From assembly GCF_001887355.1 (NCBI RefSeq), contig NZ_MPIN01000008.1:51935-115934 (forward strand): a stretch of 64,000 bases of DNA. Direction: 5' to 3'. Shown here in pieces: positions 1 to 8,360 of this stretch. The DNA is from Cystobacter ferrugineus. GTDB lineage: Bacteria; Myxococcota; Myxococcia; Myxococcales; Myxococcaceae. How positions within the stretch are numbered: the first letter of the stretch is position 1; every line of letters begins with the position of its first letter. The notes below the pieces were generated by a model. That model did not search any database, had not been told where the DNA came from, and was given only the letters and a program-made list of their open reading frames with translations. Both the position numbers and the translations under genes were made by a program.

Positions 1-80
1 GGGTTCTTCTCAGGAAGCCATCTGGAGGGCTGAAGGCGGTGGGGGGGAACCTCCTTCGACCAGCTCCGACGTGCTCCGAG
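1..80 (-). ncRNA. pxr: Pxr-like small RNA, left copy (3' end outside window)
   Basis: Second copy of the RNA gene at 279-403, cut by the window edge. Read on the minus strand, a -24/-12 promoter at 90-106 predicts a start near 80. The RNA then carries a hairpin whose loop is the same as in the other copy (a run of seven C followed by ACC), flanked by GAAGG/CCTTC arms. It ends at position 1 in the same GAAGAACCC that directly precedes the terminator of the other copy, so its own terminator should lie just outside. Start-to-terminator distance is 80 against 81 bases. Known from memory: Pxr of Myxococcus xanthus blocks fruiting-body development while nutrients last. The name is inferred from location, promoter type and shape. 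Confidence 0.68.
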
Positions 81-89
81 TCTATGCTT

Positions 90-106
90 TAGCACTCCCC
101 ATGCCA
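90..106 (-). promoter_or_regulatory. sigma-54 promoter of left Pxr-like RNA
   Basis: Minus strand reads TGGCATG-N4-GTGCT, close to the sigma-54 consensus TGGCACG-N4-TTGCW, with the invariant GG and GC in place. The same element with identical spacing stands before the other copy (413-429). Predicted start near 80. Confidence 0.75.
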
Positions 107-180
107 CTCCTTCCCTCCACCCAAACCCCAAGGATTCCGGGCACTTGGGCGTCTGGACAGAAGGACTGGAGCCGAGCCGC

Positions 181-226
181 TTTCAGCTCTGCAATGCAGC
201 CCTGCAATCGCCTTTCACATGTGAAA
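181..226. promoter_or_regulatory. candidate activator sites upstream of left Pxr-like RNA
   Basis: Holds TTTCAGC-N-CTGCAA (181-194), a TGCA-N4-TGCA palindrome (195-206), and a perfect 14-bp palindrome centred on CACATGTG (213-226). They lie about 100 to 145 bases upstream of the predicted start, the usual place for an enhancer-binding protein. The first two motifs recur upstream of the right copy. Confidence 0.4.
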
Positions 227-278
227 AGCCCCCAGCCCTTCTCTCCCGGGAGGCGGGGCTCGATCATCTCCTGGGCCC

Positions 279-322
279 AAAAAGAAGGCGGCCCGGAACC
301 CTCGAAGAGGGTACCGGGCCGC
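279..322 (-). terminator. Rho-independent terminator of right Pxr-like RNA
   Basis: Arms 288-303 and 307-322 pair over 15 of 16 positions with a GAA loop (one A/A mismatch), followed on the minus strand by CTTCTTTTT (287-279). One of the clearest intrinsic terminators in the window. Confidence 0.92.
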
Positions 323-403
323 GGGTTCTTCTAAAGGAAACACACCGGAGACACTGAAGCGGTGGGGGGGAACCTCTTCAGCGCCACATCAGCGCGTTCC
401 GAC
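279..403 (-). ncRNA. pxr: Pxr-like small RNA, right copy (about 125 nt)
   Basis: Complete small RNA gene on the minus strand, about 125 bases from the predicted start (403) to the end of the U tract (279). The 5' part folds as CTGAAG/CTTCAG, with an inner GGU/ACC pair closing a C-rich loop. The left copy keeps the loop exactly, while its arms differ in a way that still pairs, which is the mark of selection on structure. A strong terminator follows. The gene lies directly beyond the stop of a sigma-54 response regulator, as Pxr lies beside nla19 in M. xanthus (recalled). I could not compare it with the real Pxr sequence. Confidence 0.75.
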
Positions 404-412
404 TCCAACCTT

Positions 413-429
413 TAGCACGCTGCATGCCA
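413..429 (-). promoter_or_regulatory. sigma-54 promoter of right Pxr-like RNA
   Basis: Minus strand reads TGGCATG-CAGC-GTGCT. The -24 GG and -12 GC are present with the correct 14-base step, and the predicted start is 403. The element and the bases just after it match the promoter at 90-106. Confidence 0.78.
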
Positions 430-504
430 GCCCCTCCGCCGTCTCAAAACCCCGTCATTTCAAGGACTTGAGCGGCGTTCCTTCCCCGAGGGGCACCTTC
501 CGGC

Positions 505-541
505 ATTGCACGGCTGCAATCCGTTTTCAGCGCTGCAAATC
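505..541. promoter_or_regulatory. candidate activator sites upstream of right Pxr-like RNA
   Basis: A perfect palindrome ATTGCA-N4-TGCAAT at 505-520, about 110 bases upstream of the predicted RNA start, is followed by TTTTCAGCGCTGCAAA at 523-538. Both motif types recur upstream of the left copy. Likely the binding site of a sigma-54 activator; the regulator encoded at 600-2033 is the obvious but untested candidate. Confidence 0.42.
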
Positions 542-599
542 CGCTGTCATCCCGGGGGGTTCCAGTTTTCATGATTGAACGCCCCTTGCAGCTCCGCTG

Positions 600-2033
600 T
601 CACTCCCGATGTTCGCCTCCAGGTGGACGGAGGTTGAGGCGCTTCATCTTCCGCCACAGCGTGGTGGAGGAGATGGCCAGTTCCTCGGCCACGCGGCCCA
701 GGTCCATCGCGTAGCGCTCCAAGGCCTGGGCGATCGCCCGCCGCTCGGCCTCCTCCACCGCCTCGGCCAGCGTGGGCACGCGGGAGCTGACGTCCGTGGT
801 GAGCGGCGCGGGCGGTGCATCCGGAGCCCCTCCCACCCGGGTGTGGGGACGCAGGGGAAAGTCCTCCGGAAGCAGCTCCTCGCCTTCGGACAGCGCCGCC
901 GCCTGCTCCACCAGGTTCTCCAACTCCCGGACGTTGCCCGGGAAGTTGTGGCCCATCAGGTGCTCCACCGCCGCCGCCGACAGGCGCTTGGGGTTGGGGC
1001 TGCGCGCATTGGCGCGCTTGAGGAAGTGCTCGGCCAGCGCGGGCACGTCCTCCAGGCGCTCGCGCAGCGGAGGCACCCGCAGGGTCACCACGTTGAGCCG
1101 GTAGTAGAGATCCTGCCGGAAGCGCTTCTCCTGCACCTCCAGCTCGATGTCCCGGTTGGTGGCGGCGACGATGCGCACGTCCACCTTCACCGCGGTGGAC
1201 TCGCCCACGCGCCGCACCTCGCCATCCTGCAGCGTGCGCAGCAGCTTGGACTGGAAGGCGGGCGTCGTCTCCGTCACCTCGTCGATGAAGAGCGTGCCCC
1301 CGTCCGCCTCCTCCACCAGGCCCCGGCGGGCCCGCACCGCCCCCGTGAAGGCCCCCTTGGCGTGGCCGAACAGCTCGCTCTCGAGCAGCGTCTCGGAGAT
1401 GGCGGCGCAGTTGACGGGCACGAAGGGCAGGGCCTTGCGCCGGCTGTGCGCGTGCACCGCGCGCGCGACGAGCTCCTTGCCCGTACCGCTCTCGCCCTGC
1501 ACCAGCACCGTGGCGTCACTCTGCGCCACGCGCACCAGCCGCGACGTCAGCTCGAGCATCGCCGGACTGCGGCCCACCAGCGCGCTCAAGCCGTGACGCT
1601 CGTTGAACTCGCCGGCCAGCATGTCCACCGTGGCCTGCAGCCGCGCCCGCTCCTGCGCCCGCTCCACCCGGTAGCGCAGCTCCCCTTCCTTGAAGGGCTT
1701 GGTGACGTAGTCGAACGCCCCCTGGCGCATGGCCTCCACGGCGCTCTCGATGGAGCCGAACGCCGTCATCATGATGACCTGCAGGCGAGGCGACACCTCC
1801 AGCGCCTTCTTGAGCAGGGTGAGCCCATCCATGGGCTCCATCTTGAGGTCGGTCAGCATCAGCTCCACGCGGCCGCTCGACAGGATCTGCAGTGCCTCCT
1901 CGCCCGTGGCGGCCTCGAGCACGAAGTAGCCCTCGGAGCGCAGGAGCAGCGCGGTGGTGGCGCGCATGTTGCGCTGGTCATCCACCACCAGGATGCGGCC
2001 ACGGGGAAGGGTAGTCGTCGATGGGTCGGTCAC
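600..2033 (-). CDS. nla19: sigma-54 response regulator, NtrC family (Nla19-like)
   Basis: 477 aa cytoplasmic transcription activator. The order is receiver domain (residues about 10-125, phospho-acceptor Asp in the TDLKM stretch), AAA+ sigma-54 interaction domain (about 150-385: Walker A GESGTGKE, sigma-54-contacting GAFTGA, Walker B GGTLFIDE), and a C-terminal Fis-type helix-turn-helix ending in the TTLWRKMKRL region. The GTG start overlaps the TGA of the upstream kinase gene (GTGA), so the pair is translationally coupled and almost certainly forms one two-component system. The longer ORF upstream of the GTG runs through kinase sequence and is not used. The name Nla19 rests on the Pxr-like RNAs next door (established link recalled from M. 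xanthus), not on a sequence comparison. Confidence 0.93.
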   Translation of the reverse strand: MTDPSTTTLPRGRILVVDDQRNMRATTALLLRSEGYFVLEAATGEEALQILSSGRVELMLTDLKMEPMDGLTLLKKALEVSPRLQVIMMTAFGSIESAVEAMRQGAFDYVTKPFKEGELRYRVERAQERARLQATVDMLAGEFNERHGLSALVGRSPAMLELTSRLVRVAQSDATVLVQGESGTGKELVARAVHAHSRRKALPFVPVNCAAISETLLESELFGHAKGAFTGAVRARRGLVEEADGGTLFIDEVTETTPAFQSKLLRTLQDGEVRRVGESTAVKVDVRIVAATNRDIELEVQEKRFRQDLYYRLNVVTLRVPPLRERLEDVPALAEHFLKRANARSPNPKRLSAAAVEHLMGHNFPGNVRELENLVEQAAALSEGEELLPEDFPLRPHTRVGGAPDAPPAPLTTDVSSRVPTLAEAVEEAERRAIAQALERYAMDLGRVAEELAISSTTLWRKMKRLNLRPPGGEHRE

Positions 2034-4528
2034 GGCGGACTCGTCGGCTGGTTGAGGGGGAGACGGATGGAGAAGGTCGTGCCACGGCCCGGAGAGCTCT
2101 CCAAGGAGAGCTCTCCGTGGTGCTCCTCGATGATGCGCTTGACCACCGCGAGCCCCAGTCCGGTGCCCTGGGCCTTGGTGGTGAAGAAGGGCTCGAAGAC
2201 GCGGTGGATGAGCTCGGTGGGAATGCCACACCCCTGATCCTCCACGTCGATGCGCAGGATTTCCCGGTTGTCATGCAGCTCGCGGCGGGCGAGCACCCGC
2301 ACCCCGCCGCCCTGGGGCATCGCCTGCATGGCGTTGACCAGCATGTTGATGAGCACCTGGCGGATGTGACGCCGATCCAACGGCACCCGGGGCAGCTCCG
2401 GCTCCACTTCGATGCTGGGGGTGATGTGGCTCGGGCTGCCCTGCTGCTTCCACGCCGCCTCCACCGCGTCCTGCAGCATGCGCGACACGTCCTCGAGCTG
2501 GCGGATGGGCTCGCGCGGCCGCGTGTAGTCGAGCAGATCGCTCACCATGCGATCCAACCGGTCACTCTCCTCCGCGAGGATGTCCAGGAGCATGGCCGTA
2601 TCGCCATCCGGCTTGAGCAGGTGGCGCAACGAGGCCACGGCGTTGAAGATGGCGCCCAGGGGATTGCGCACCTCGTGGGCCACGATGGCCGACAGCTCGC
2701 CCAGGGCCGCCAGGCGCTCGCGCTTGACCATCTCCGCGCGCGCCGCGGCCAGCTCCGCGTAGGACGCCCACAGCGACTCGTACAGACGCGCGTTGGTGAT
2801 GGCCAGGGCAATCTGCCCGCACGTGGCCTCGGCCAGTTCGATGAACGCCGTGGGGAAGAGCCGGGGCCGGCGCGTATCGTCCAGCAACACCACGCCGATG
2901 AGTTGATCACGCGAGGTGAGCGGCAGCCCCAGCATCGCCTTCTCCCCGAGCTGTTGCACGAGCGCGCGCCGCCCGATGCCCCGGGCCTTCGACAGGTCCG
3001 GCAGGGCGATGGACCGGCGATCGCGCGCCACGCGCGCCGCGATGCTGTCGGGGTCCTCCACCGGTATCACCAGGCCCCGGAAGAAGTCCCGATGGGTGGC
3101 GGAGGCCGCGGCCCCCCGCAGCACCCCCGCCTGCTCGTCATGCAGGAGGATGAAGCAGTTGGACACGTCCAGCAGCTTGACGAGGAAGTCCGAGGCCACG
3201 TCCAGGATGCTCGCCACCTCCAACGTGGCGGCGGTGGTGCGCGCCAGGTCCAACAGCAGGCGCGAGTCGGCGAGCTGGCGCGCGGACTCGGCCCGCAGGC
3301 GGCGCTGCTCCAGCAACATCATCAACAGCTCGGCCAGCGTGCCCAGCAGCCGCAGCTCCTCCGAGCTGAAGGGATGGTCCGCGCCGCGCAGCACCTGCAG
3401 GAGCCCCCCGGGATGGCCTCCTTGCAACAGCGGCACCGCCGCGCTCCGCACCAGACGGCCCGCGGACAGCGCACGCCACTCGCGCTCCTCCGCCTCGCTG
3501 GAGAGCACCACGCCCCGAGCCGACATCTCCGCCGACAGCCACTCTTCCCGCGGCATGGGGAGCGCCTGCGCCAGGGCCGGCTCCAGACCCACCTGCGCCA
3601 CGAGCCCCCAGGGCCCCTCCGGCGACTCCGACGCGTACAACAGCACGGCCTCCGCCCCCACCAGCAGGGACAGCCGCGCGAGGAAGTCCTGGGGCGAGGG
3701 GGGCTCGGGCAGCGCGACGAAGCGCGCCACCTCGGCCACTGACGACAGCTCCCAGCGGCTGCGCTCCACGTCCGCCAACAGCCGCGCATCCGTGAGCGCC
3801 GCCCCCACCACCTTGGCAAAGAGCTCCAGCACCGGACCATACGAGGGCCGCACATCCGAGCCCGCCACCCACAGCACCTCCGACGACGGGGTGCCCAACG
3901 CGAGGTAGACGGCCGTGGACTCGTTCTCGAAGGGGCCGAAGACGGGGCGTGCCTCGGACAGGGCCCGCTGGGCCATCGCCTCATCGAGGCCCTCGAAGGG
4001 GCTGAAGCGCTCTCCCTCCCGCACCAGGAAGCGCGCGGCGAGCCCCACCCGCTGGAAGCCCTCCAGGGCGATGCGCCGCACCGCCTCCTCGGAGCGCGCC
4101 GCCACGAGCTTCGCGGACGTCTCCACCAGGCGCTCGGCCATCTCCAGCTCGTTCGGACGATCGCCCAGCACCAGGTGGTTGCACAGCAGCGCGAAGCCAC
4201 TGCCCTCCAGCTCCACCTCCTGCACGTGCACCGCCAGCTCCCGCGGCCCCACGCCCGGACGCGCCGGGAGCACGTAGCGCCGGGGATCCCTCTCCGCCAG
4301 CGCTCCCTGCTCCCGCAGGCGGTAGCGCATCCGCAGCCTCGCCAGATCCTCCGGGTGGAGGAAGTCGAAGAAGGAGCGGCCCTCGACCTGCTCGCGCGGC
4401 AACCCGTGCATCTCCAGGTAGGCGTCGTTGGCCATCCGGATCCGACCATCCTGGACCACGGAGATGGGATTGGTGAAATTGCCGATGAGGCTGCGCAGGG
4501 TCGCCTCGTTGTAGAGATTCCTCGTCAT
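2030..4528 (-). CDS. sensor histidine kinase with PAS and GAF domains
   Basis: 832 aa soluble sensor kinase, partner of the response regulator that follows with a 4-base overlap. An N-terminal PAS domain (about residues 10-115) is followed by GAF-like regions, the last clear one around 430-570. The phospho-acceptor His lies in the HEVRNPLG box (about 615-625), and the ATPase domain has a GTGLGLAV G2 box near the C-terminus. There is no membrane segment, so the signal is intracellular. Its ATG overlaps the selB stop (ATGA), which puts it in one operon with selB and the phosphoribosyltransferase gene. The ligand is unknown. Confidence 0.93.
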   Translation of the reverse strand: MTRNLYNEATLRSLIGNFTNPISVVQDGRIRMANDAYLEMHGLPREQVEGRSFFDFLHPEDLARLRMRYRLREQGALAERDPRRYVLPARPGVGPRELAVHVQEVELEGSGFALLCNHLVLGDRPNELEMAERLVETSAKLVAARSEEAVRRIALEGFQRVGLAARFLVREGERFSPFEGLDEAMAQRALSEARPVFGPFENESTAVYLALGTPSSEVLWVAGSDVRPSYGPVLELFAKVVGAALTDARLLADVERSRWELSSVAEVARFVALPEPPSPQDFLARLSLLVGAEAVLLYASESPEGPWGLVAQVGLEPALAQALPMPREEWLSAEMSARGVVLSSEAEEREWRALSAGRLVRSAAVPLLQGGHPGGLLQVLRGADHPFSSEELRLLGTLAELLMMLLEQRRLRAESARQLADSRLLLDLARTTAATLEVASILDVASDFLVKLLDVSNCFILLHDEQAGVLRGAAASATHRDFFRGLVIPVEDPDSIAARVARDRRSIALPDLSKARGIGRRALVQQLGEKAMLGLPLTSRDQLIGVVLLDDTRRPRLFPTAFIELAEATCGQIALAITNARLYESLWASYAELAAARAEMVKRERLAALGELSAIVAHEVRNPLGAIFNAVASLRHLLKPDGDTAMLLDILAEESDRLDRMVSDLLDYTRPREPIRQLEDVSRMLQDAVEAAWKQQGSPSHITPSIEVEPELPRVPLDRRHIRQVLINMLVNAMQAMPQGGGVRVLARRELHDNREILRIDVEDQGCGIPTELIHRVFEPFFTTKAQGTGLGLAVVKRIIEEHHGELSLESSPGRGTTFSIRLPLNQPTSPP

Positions 4529-6441
4529 GCGCGCCGCAGCACCCGTTTCTCTCCGACACGAAGCGTGACCTTCTCGCGGTCGAAGTACTCCGAGAGGGGA
4601 ATGACGAACTTCCGGCTCTGCCCCACCAACTCCTTGAACGCCTGGGTGGAAATCTCGCTCTTGTCGCGCAGGTAGGCAACGAGCCTCTCCTTGAGACCGG
4701 CCAGCGCGCCCGCATCGAAGTAGAGCTCCTCACCCACCCCCACCACCCTGCCCTCCGCCACCGCCACCCGGAGCAGCTCCCTCACCCGGGGCACGGGCAG
4801 GCGCAGCCGCTCGGCCAGCTCGCCGAGCGTGGGCGGAGCGAGCCCCGCCGCCCCCAGGTCCGCCACCAGCCGCGTGCGCGCCGCGTCCTCATCCAAGGAC
4901 AACGTGCGACCCCGCCCCACCCGCCTCACCGTCTCGCGCTCCACCTCCACCTTGCCCGCCTCCATCAACGTCTGCACCAACCGGGAAAACACCCGGGCCT
5001 CCAGCTCACCCGACAGGCGCTGGCGCAGCTCCTCCCTCGACAACCCCTCACGCAAGGGCTCGCGCTCATGGAAGGCATCGAGCAGCGCCAGGGCCCGCGC
5101 CCTCATGCCCTCGAACACCTCGCCCGAAAAGTAGAGCCGCCGCTCCTTGTCCACCAGCAGCACCGCGCCCCGCGCGCCGAGCGTCTCCAGCGCCCGGGAG
5201 AGCACCCGGGACGCCAGGGCGGAGCGGGCGAAGAGCTCCTTCCAGGTGAGGCCCCGGTAGCCCGCCTGTCTCAGGAGCCACGCCACCTGGGTGGACGGGT
5301 CCGCCTCCAGCAGGGGCGCCACCACCCCGGCCCCGCCCTTGCGCCGGCGCGGAGGAGAAATGGACAGCACCCGCCCCCCGGCCAGCGTGGCGCCCCGGCC
5401 CGGCAGCGCGCGCGAGCCCCGGAGGATGAAGCGCTGGCCGGGCAGCGCCGCCACGGGCGCCGCCAGCCGCAACTGCGCGAGCCCCGTCTCGCCCGGCTCC
5501 AATCGCTCCAGGTCCAACAACGCCACCGTGGCCTCCGCTTGCGCCGTGCCCAGGTGCAGGAGGAGCTTGCGGCGCCGGGGCAGCGCCTCGGGCGCCGCGG
5601 CCAACAGGCTCAGCTCCACATCCAACATGGACGTCTCGGACACCTCGCCCGCGTGCACCAACACCGCGCCCCGCGCGATGGCCTCGGCCTCCACGCCCAC
5701 GAGGTTCACCGCCGCGCGCTGCCCGGCCACCACCCGCGGCACGCCCTCGCCATGCCGCTGCACCCCGCGCACACGCCAGGGTCCCGCGAGGCCCGGCAGC
5801 AGGGACACCGAGTCCTCCGCCGCGAAGGCCCCCGACAGCAGCGTGCCCGTCACCACCGTGCCAAAACCCTTCAAGCTGAAGGCCCGGTCCACCGGCAGGA
5901 AGGCCGGGCCGTCCACGCCGCGCACAGGCACGTCCCTCGCGGCCTCGGCGAGCGCGGCCCTCAATGCGTCGAGCCCCTCGCCCGTGCGCGACGAGACGGG
6001 CACCACGGGACGGCCCTCGAGGAAGGTGCCCGCCACCAGCGTGGCCACGTCCGCGTCCACGAGCGCGCGCCACTCCGCGCCCAGCCCCGGGAGCAGGTCC
6101 GCCTTGGTGAGCGCCACCACCCCGGCCCTCACGCCGAGCAGCCGGCAGATGTCCAGGTGCTCGCGCGTCTGGGGCATCACCCCCTCGTCCGCCGCCACCA
6201 CCAGCACCGCCAGGTCCACCCCGCCGGCCCCCGCCGCCATCGCCTTCACGAAGCGCTCGTGGCCGGGCACGTCCACCACGCCCGCCACCTGCCCCTCGCC
6301 CAGCGTCAGGTGCGCGAAGCCCAGCTCCAGGGTGATGCCCCGGCGCTTCTCCTCCTTCAGCCGATCCGTGTCTACCCCAGTGAGCGCCTTGACCAGGGAC
6401 GTCTTGCCGTGATCGATGTGCCCCGCGGTGCCGATGATCAT
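4525..6441 (-). CDS. selB: selenocysteine-specific elongation factor SelB
   Basis: 638 aa GTPase that brings selenocysteyl-tRNA to the ribosome at UGA codons marked by a SECIS element. The start at 6441 puts G1 (GHIDHGKTS) at residue 7. G2 (RGITLELGF), G3 (DVPGHE) and G4 (TKAD) follow, then two beta-barrel domains and a C-terminal run of winged-helix domains that read the mRNA hairpin. The length is normal for the family. It follows the phosphoribosyltransferase gene by 25 bases and overlaps the kinase gene by 4. No selA, selC or obvious selenoprotein gene is seen in the window, so the rest of the machinery must be elsewhere. Confidence 0.95.
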   Translation of the reverse strand: MIIGTAGHIDHGKTSLVKALTGVDTDRLKEEKRRGITLELGFAHLTLGEGQVAGVVDVPGHERFVKAMAAGAGGVDLAVLVVAADEGVMPQTREHLDICRLLGVRAGVVALTKADLLPGLGAEWRALVDADVATLVAGTFLEGRPVVPVSSRTGEGLDALRAALAEAARDVPVRGVDGPAFLPVDRAFSLKGFGTVVTGTLLSGAFAAEDSVSLLPGLAGPWRVRGVQRHGEGVPRVVAGQRAAVNLVGVEAEAIARGAVLVHAGEVSETSMLDVELSLLAAAPEALPRRRKLLLHLGTAQAEATVALLDLERLEPGETGLAQLRLAAPVAALPGQRFILRGSRALPGRGATLAGGRVLSISPPRRRKGGAGVVAPLLEADPSTQVAWLLRQAGYRGLTWKELFARSALASRVLSRALETLGARGAVLLVDKERRLYFSGEVFEGMRARALALLDAFHEREPLREGLSREELRQRLSGELEARVFSRLVQTLMEAGKVEVERETVRRVGRGRTLSLDEDAARTRLVADLGAAGLAPPTLGELAERLRLPVPRVRELLRVAVAEGRVVGVGEELYFDAGALAGLKERLVAYLRDKSEISTQAFKELVGQSRKFVIPLSEYFDREKVTLRVGEKRVLRRA

Positions 6442-6466
6442 CGCGCTCCGCGCCCCCCCGCGGCCC

Positions 6467-7108
6467 TCACGCCCCCGCCTTGTCCGGGTCCACGTCGAAG
6501 CGCCCGTCCTCGGCGACGGCCTCGTAGTCCCACGGAAAGACGACCAGGGCGTCGGTGGACAACGCGTAGAAGTCCGGCTCGTAGCCATCCGGCCGGGACA
6601 GCAGCGCCGCGGTGTGCACCTCGCGGGCTCCCGCCTTGCGCGCCAGCGCCACGGCCAGCTCCAGCGTGTCGCCGCTGGCCACCACGTCGTCCACGATGAG
6701 CACCCGCTTGCCCTTGAGCTCGCGCGGCATCTCCCCGCTCAGCTTCGGCTTGACCTGGCCCTTGTCCCGGCTGCGGCGGCTGATGCGCACCGGGAAGAAC
6801 TCGGCGCCCAGCGCGCTCGACAGTGCTCCGCCCACGAACACGCCCCCGTGCGCCACGCCCACCACGGCTCCGGGCGAGTACGACTGACGGATGGCGAGCG
6901 CGAGCGTCTGCACCGCGCGATCGAACTGGGCCCACGTCAGCTCCTGCACCTGGGTCCTGGCCCGCGACTGGTCGCGTCCGGTGGCATGACGAGGGGCTTC
7001 CACCTGGGGCGCGAGCACCACGTCGGGTGGAATGGAGACGAGTTTCTCCACCTGTTTCTGGGAAGGCTTGCCCTTGGTGACCTTGGGTGTTGCCCGCTTG
7101 GTGGCCAC
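6467..7108 (-). CDS. phosphoribosyltransferase-domain protein
   Basis: 213 aa protein of the type I phosphoribosyltransferase fold. The PRPP-binding motif VLIVDDVVASGDTL is clear at about residues 140-155, with hydrophobic strands and an SRRSR stretch before it. The first 60 or so residues are a Lys/Pro/Gln-rich extension not needed for the fold. A GTG start at 7108 is chosen because sequence further upstream looks non-coding; it is not certain. The C-terminus reads like xanthine-guanine or hypoxanthine transferases, but the substrate cannot be read from sequence alone. First gene of the selB-kinase-regulator operon. Confidence 0.85.
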   Translation of the reverse strand: MATKRATPKVTKGKPSQKQVEKLVSIPPDVVLAPQVEAPRHATGRDQSRARTQVQELTWAQFDRAVQTLALAIRQSYSPGAVVGVAHGGVFVGGALSSALGAEFFPVRISRRSRDKGQVKPKLSGEMPRELKGKRVLIVDDVVASGDTLELAVALARKAGAREVHTAALLSRPDGYEPDFYALSTDALVVFPWDYEAVAEDGRFDVDPDKAGA

Positions 7109-7202
7109 GGCGCGGACTCCGGTGTGAGAGGCGGGGTCCGCGTCATACCCCGGGCCGTGCGCTGCCGCCACTCCCAGCAACAACCCCCGCCCGCCTCCTC
7201 GC

Positions 7203-8102
7203 TCAGCCCGTGGAAGCCTCCATCTCTCCCAGCAGACCGCGAATCTCCTCCCCGGTGATGACGTAGTGCATCGTGCAGAAGTGGCAGTCGGCCTCGGCCT
7301 TGCCATCCGTGGCGAGGATGTCCTCCAGCTCCGCCCGGCCCAGGGTCATCAGCGCGCGCTTGACCCGCTCCTTGCTGCAACTGCACGTGAAGGACACCGG
7401 GTAGCGCGACATCACCTCCAGGTCCGGCTGGGCCACCAGCGCCTTGAGCAGCGCGCTCGCGCCCTGGGAGGCGTGCGCCCGCACCGCGGGCTCGAAGTCC
7501 TGGGCGAGCCGGGCCCCCAACGTCCGGAAGGCCTCCATGTCCCCCTGCGGCAGCGGCTGCAGGAGCATGCCGGCCACGAGCCCCAACGGCTCGGCCTGCT
7601 CGCCCTGGGACTGCGGCTGCACGGAGAGGTAGACGCGCGTGGGGAGCTGATCCGAGATGGCGAAGTAGCGCTCCAGATCCCTCCCCAGGTCGAAGCTCTC
7701 CAGCTCCACCGCCGAGCGGTACTGCTCACCGCCCCCCAGGTCGCGCAGCACGGACAGGAAGCCCTTGTTCCCGAGCGCCGGGCGCCAGTGGTACTCGCCC
7801 TCGGCGCCCACGTGCGACACGAGGGGATTCTTGGCATAGCCCCGCACCACCCCCGCCCCATCCCCATCCACGAAGAGGCCGCGCAGGGGGCCATCGCACT
7901 CCACCTGGAGGTTGATGCGCGAGTCGTTCTTCTGCAGCGAGCCGAGCAGGGCCCCGGCGGTGAGGGCCTGCGCCATCAGCGAGGCCGAGGCCGAGGCCGA
8001 GCGGTGCAGCTCACGCGCCCGGCGGGCCAGGTCGCTCGCGGTGACGAGCACCACGCGCAGGTCGGTCTCCTTCAACAAGCCACTGACGAGTTCATCGGCC
8101 AT
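7203..8102 (-). CDS. hslO: Hsp33 redox-activated chaperonin
   Basis: 299 aa cytosolic chaperone that holds unfolded proteins during oxidative stress. The C-terminal redox switch is intact: a CxC pair (CSCSK) and a CxxC pair (CHFC), which bind zinc when reduced and form disulfides when oxidised. The N-terminal half matches the family start (MADELVSGLL, then a region of small residues). It is transcribed away from sdhC; the 258 bp between them must hold both promoters. Confidence 0.95.
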   Translation of the reverse strand: MADELVSGLLKETDLRVVLVTASDLARRARELHRSASASASLMAQALTAGALLGSLQKNDSRINLQVECDGPLRGLFVDGDGAGVVRGYAKNPLVSHVGAEGEYHWRPALGNKGFLSVLRDLGGGEQYRSAVELESFDLGRDLERYFAISDQLPTRVYLSVQPQSQGEQAEPLGLVAGMLLQPLPQGDMEAFRTLGARLAQDFEPAVRAHASQGASALLKALVAQPDLEVMSRYPVSFTCSCSKERVKRALMTLGRAELEDILATDGKAEADCHFCTMHYVITGEEIRGLLGEMEASTG

Positions 8103-8360
8103 GAGAGGCAATAGCCTGCCGCCCCCCGAGGCGCTCGCCAATGACAATACGCACCCGGGCGCTCCCCCGCTGGCTCTCCCGCCAGGGTCGCGGACAGCGG
8201 GGCCGGGCCCAGTCATCACCCCGGCTGATACCTCCCTGTGCCCCGGAGACGTCTTCCCATGGCGGAAAATCCTACCTCGGCCCCGGGACGGGCTATAACG
8301 CCCCGTCCGACTGACTTCCTGGCGCTGCCCTGCCCGGGCCGCGCGACGTCCGGAGTTCCG

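Noticed and set aside
2021-3742. Long plus-strand open frame (over 570 codons) across the sensor kinase gene
   Set aside because: His/Arg/Gln-rich shadow of the high-GC kinase gene on the other strand; no domain, no ribosome site.
5068-6699. Plus-strand open frame of over 500 codons across selB
   Set aside because: Antisense shadow; composition (Arg, His, Gln, Pro) is that of a frame opposite a G/C-third-position gene.
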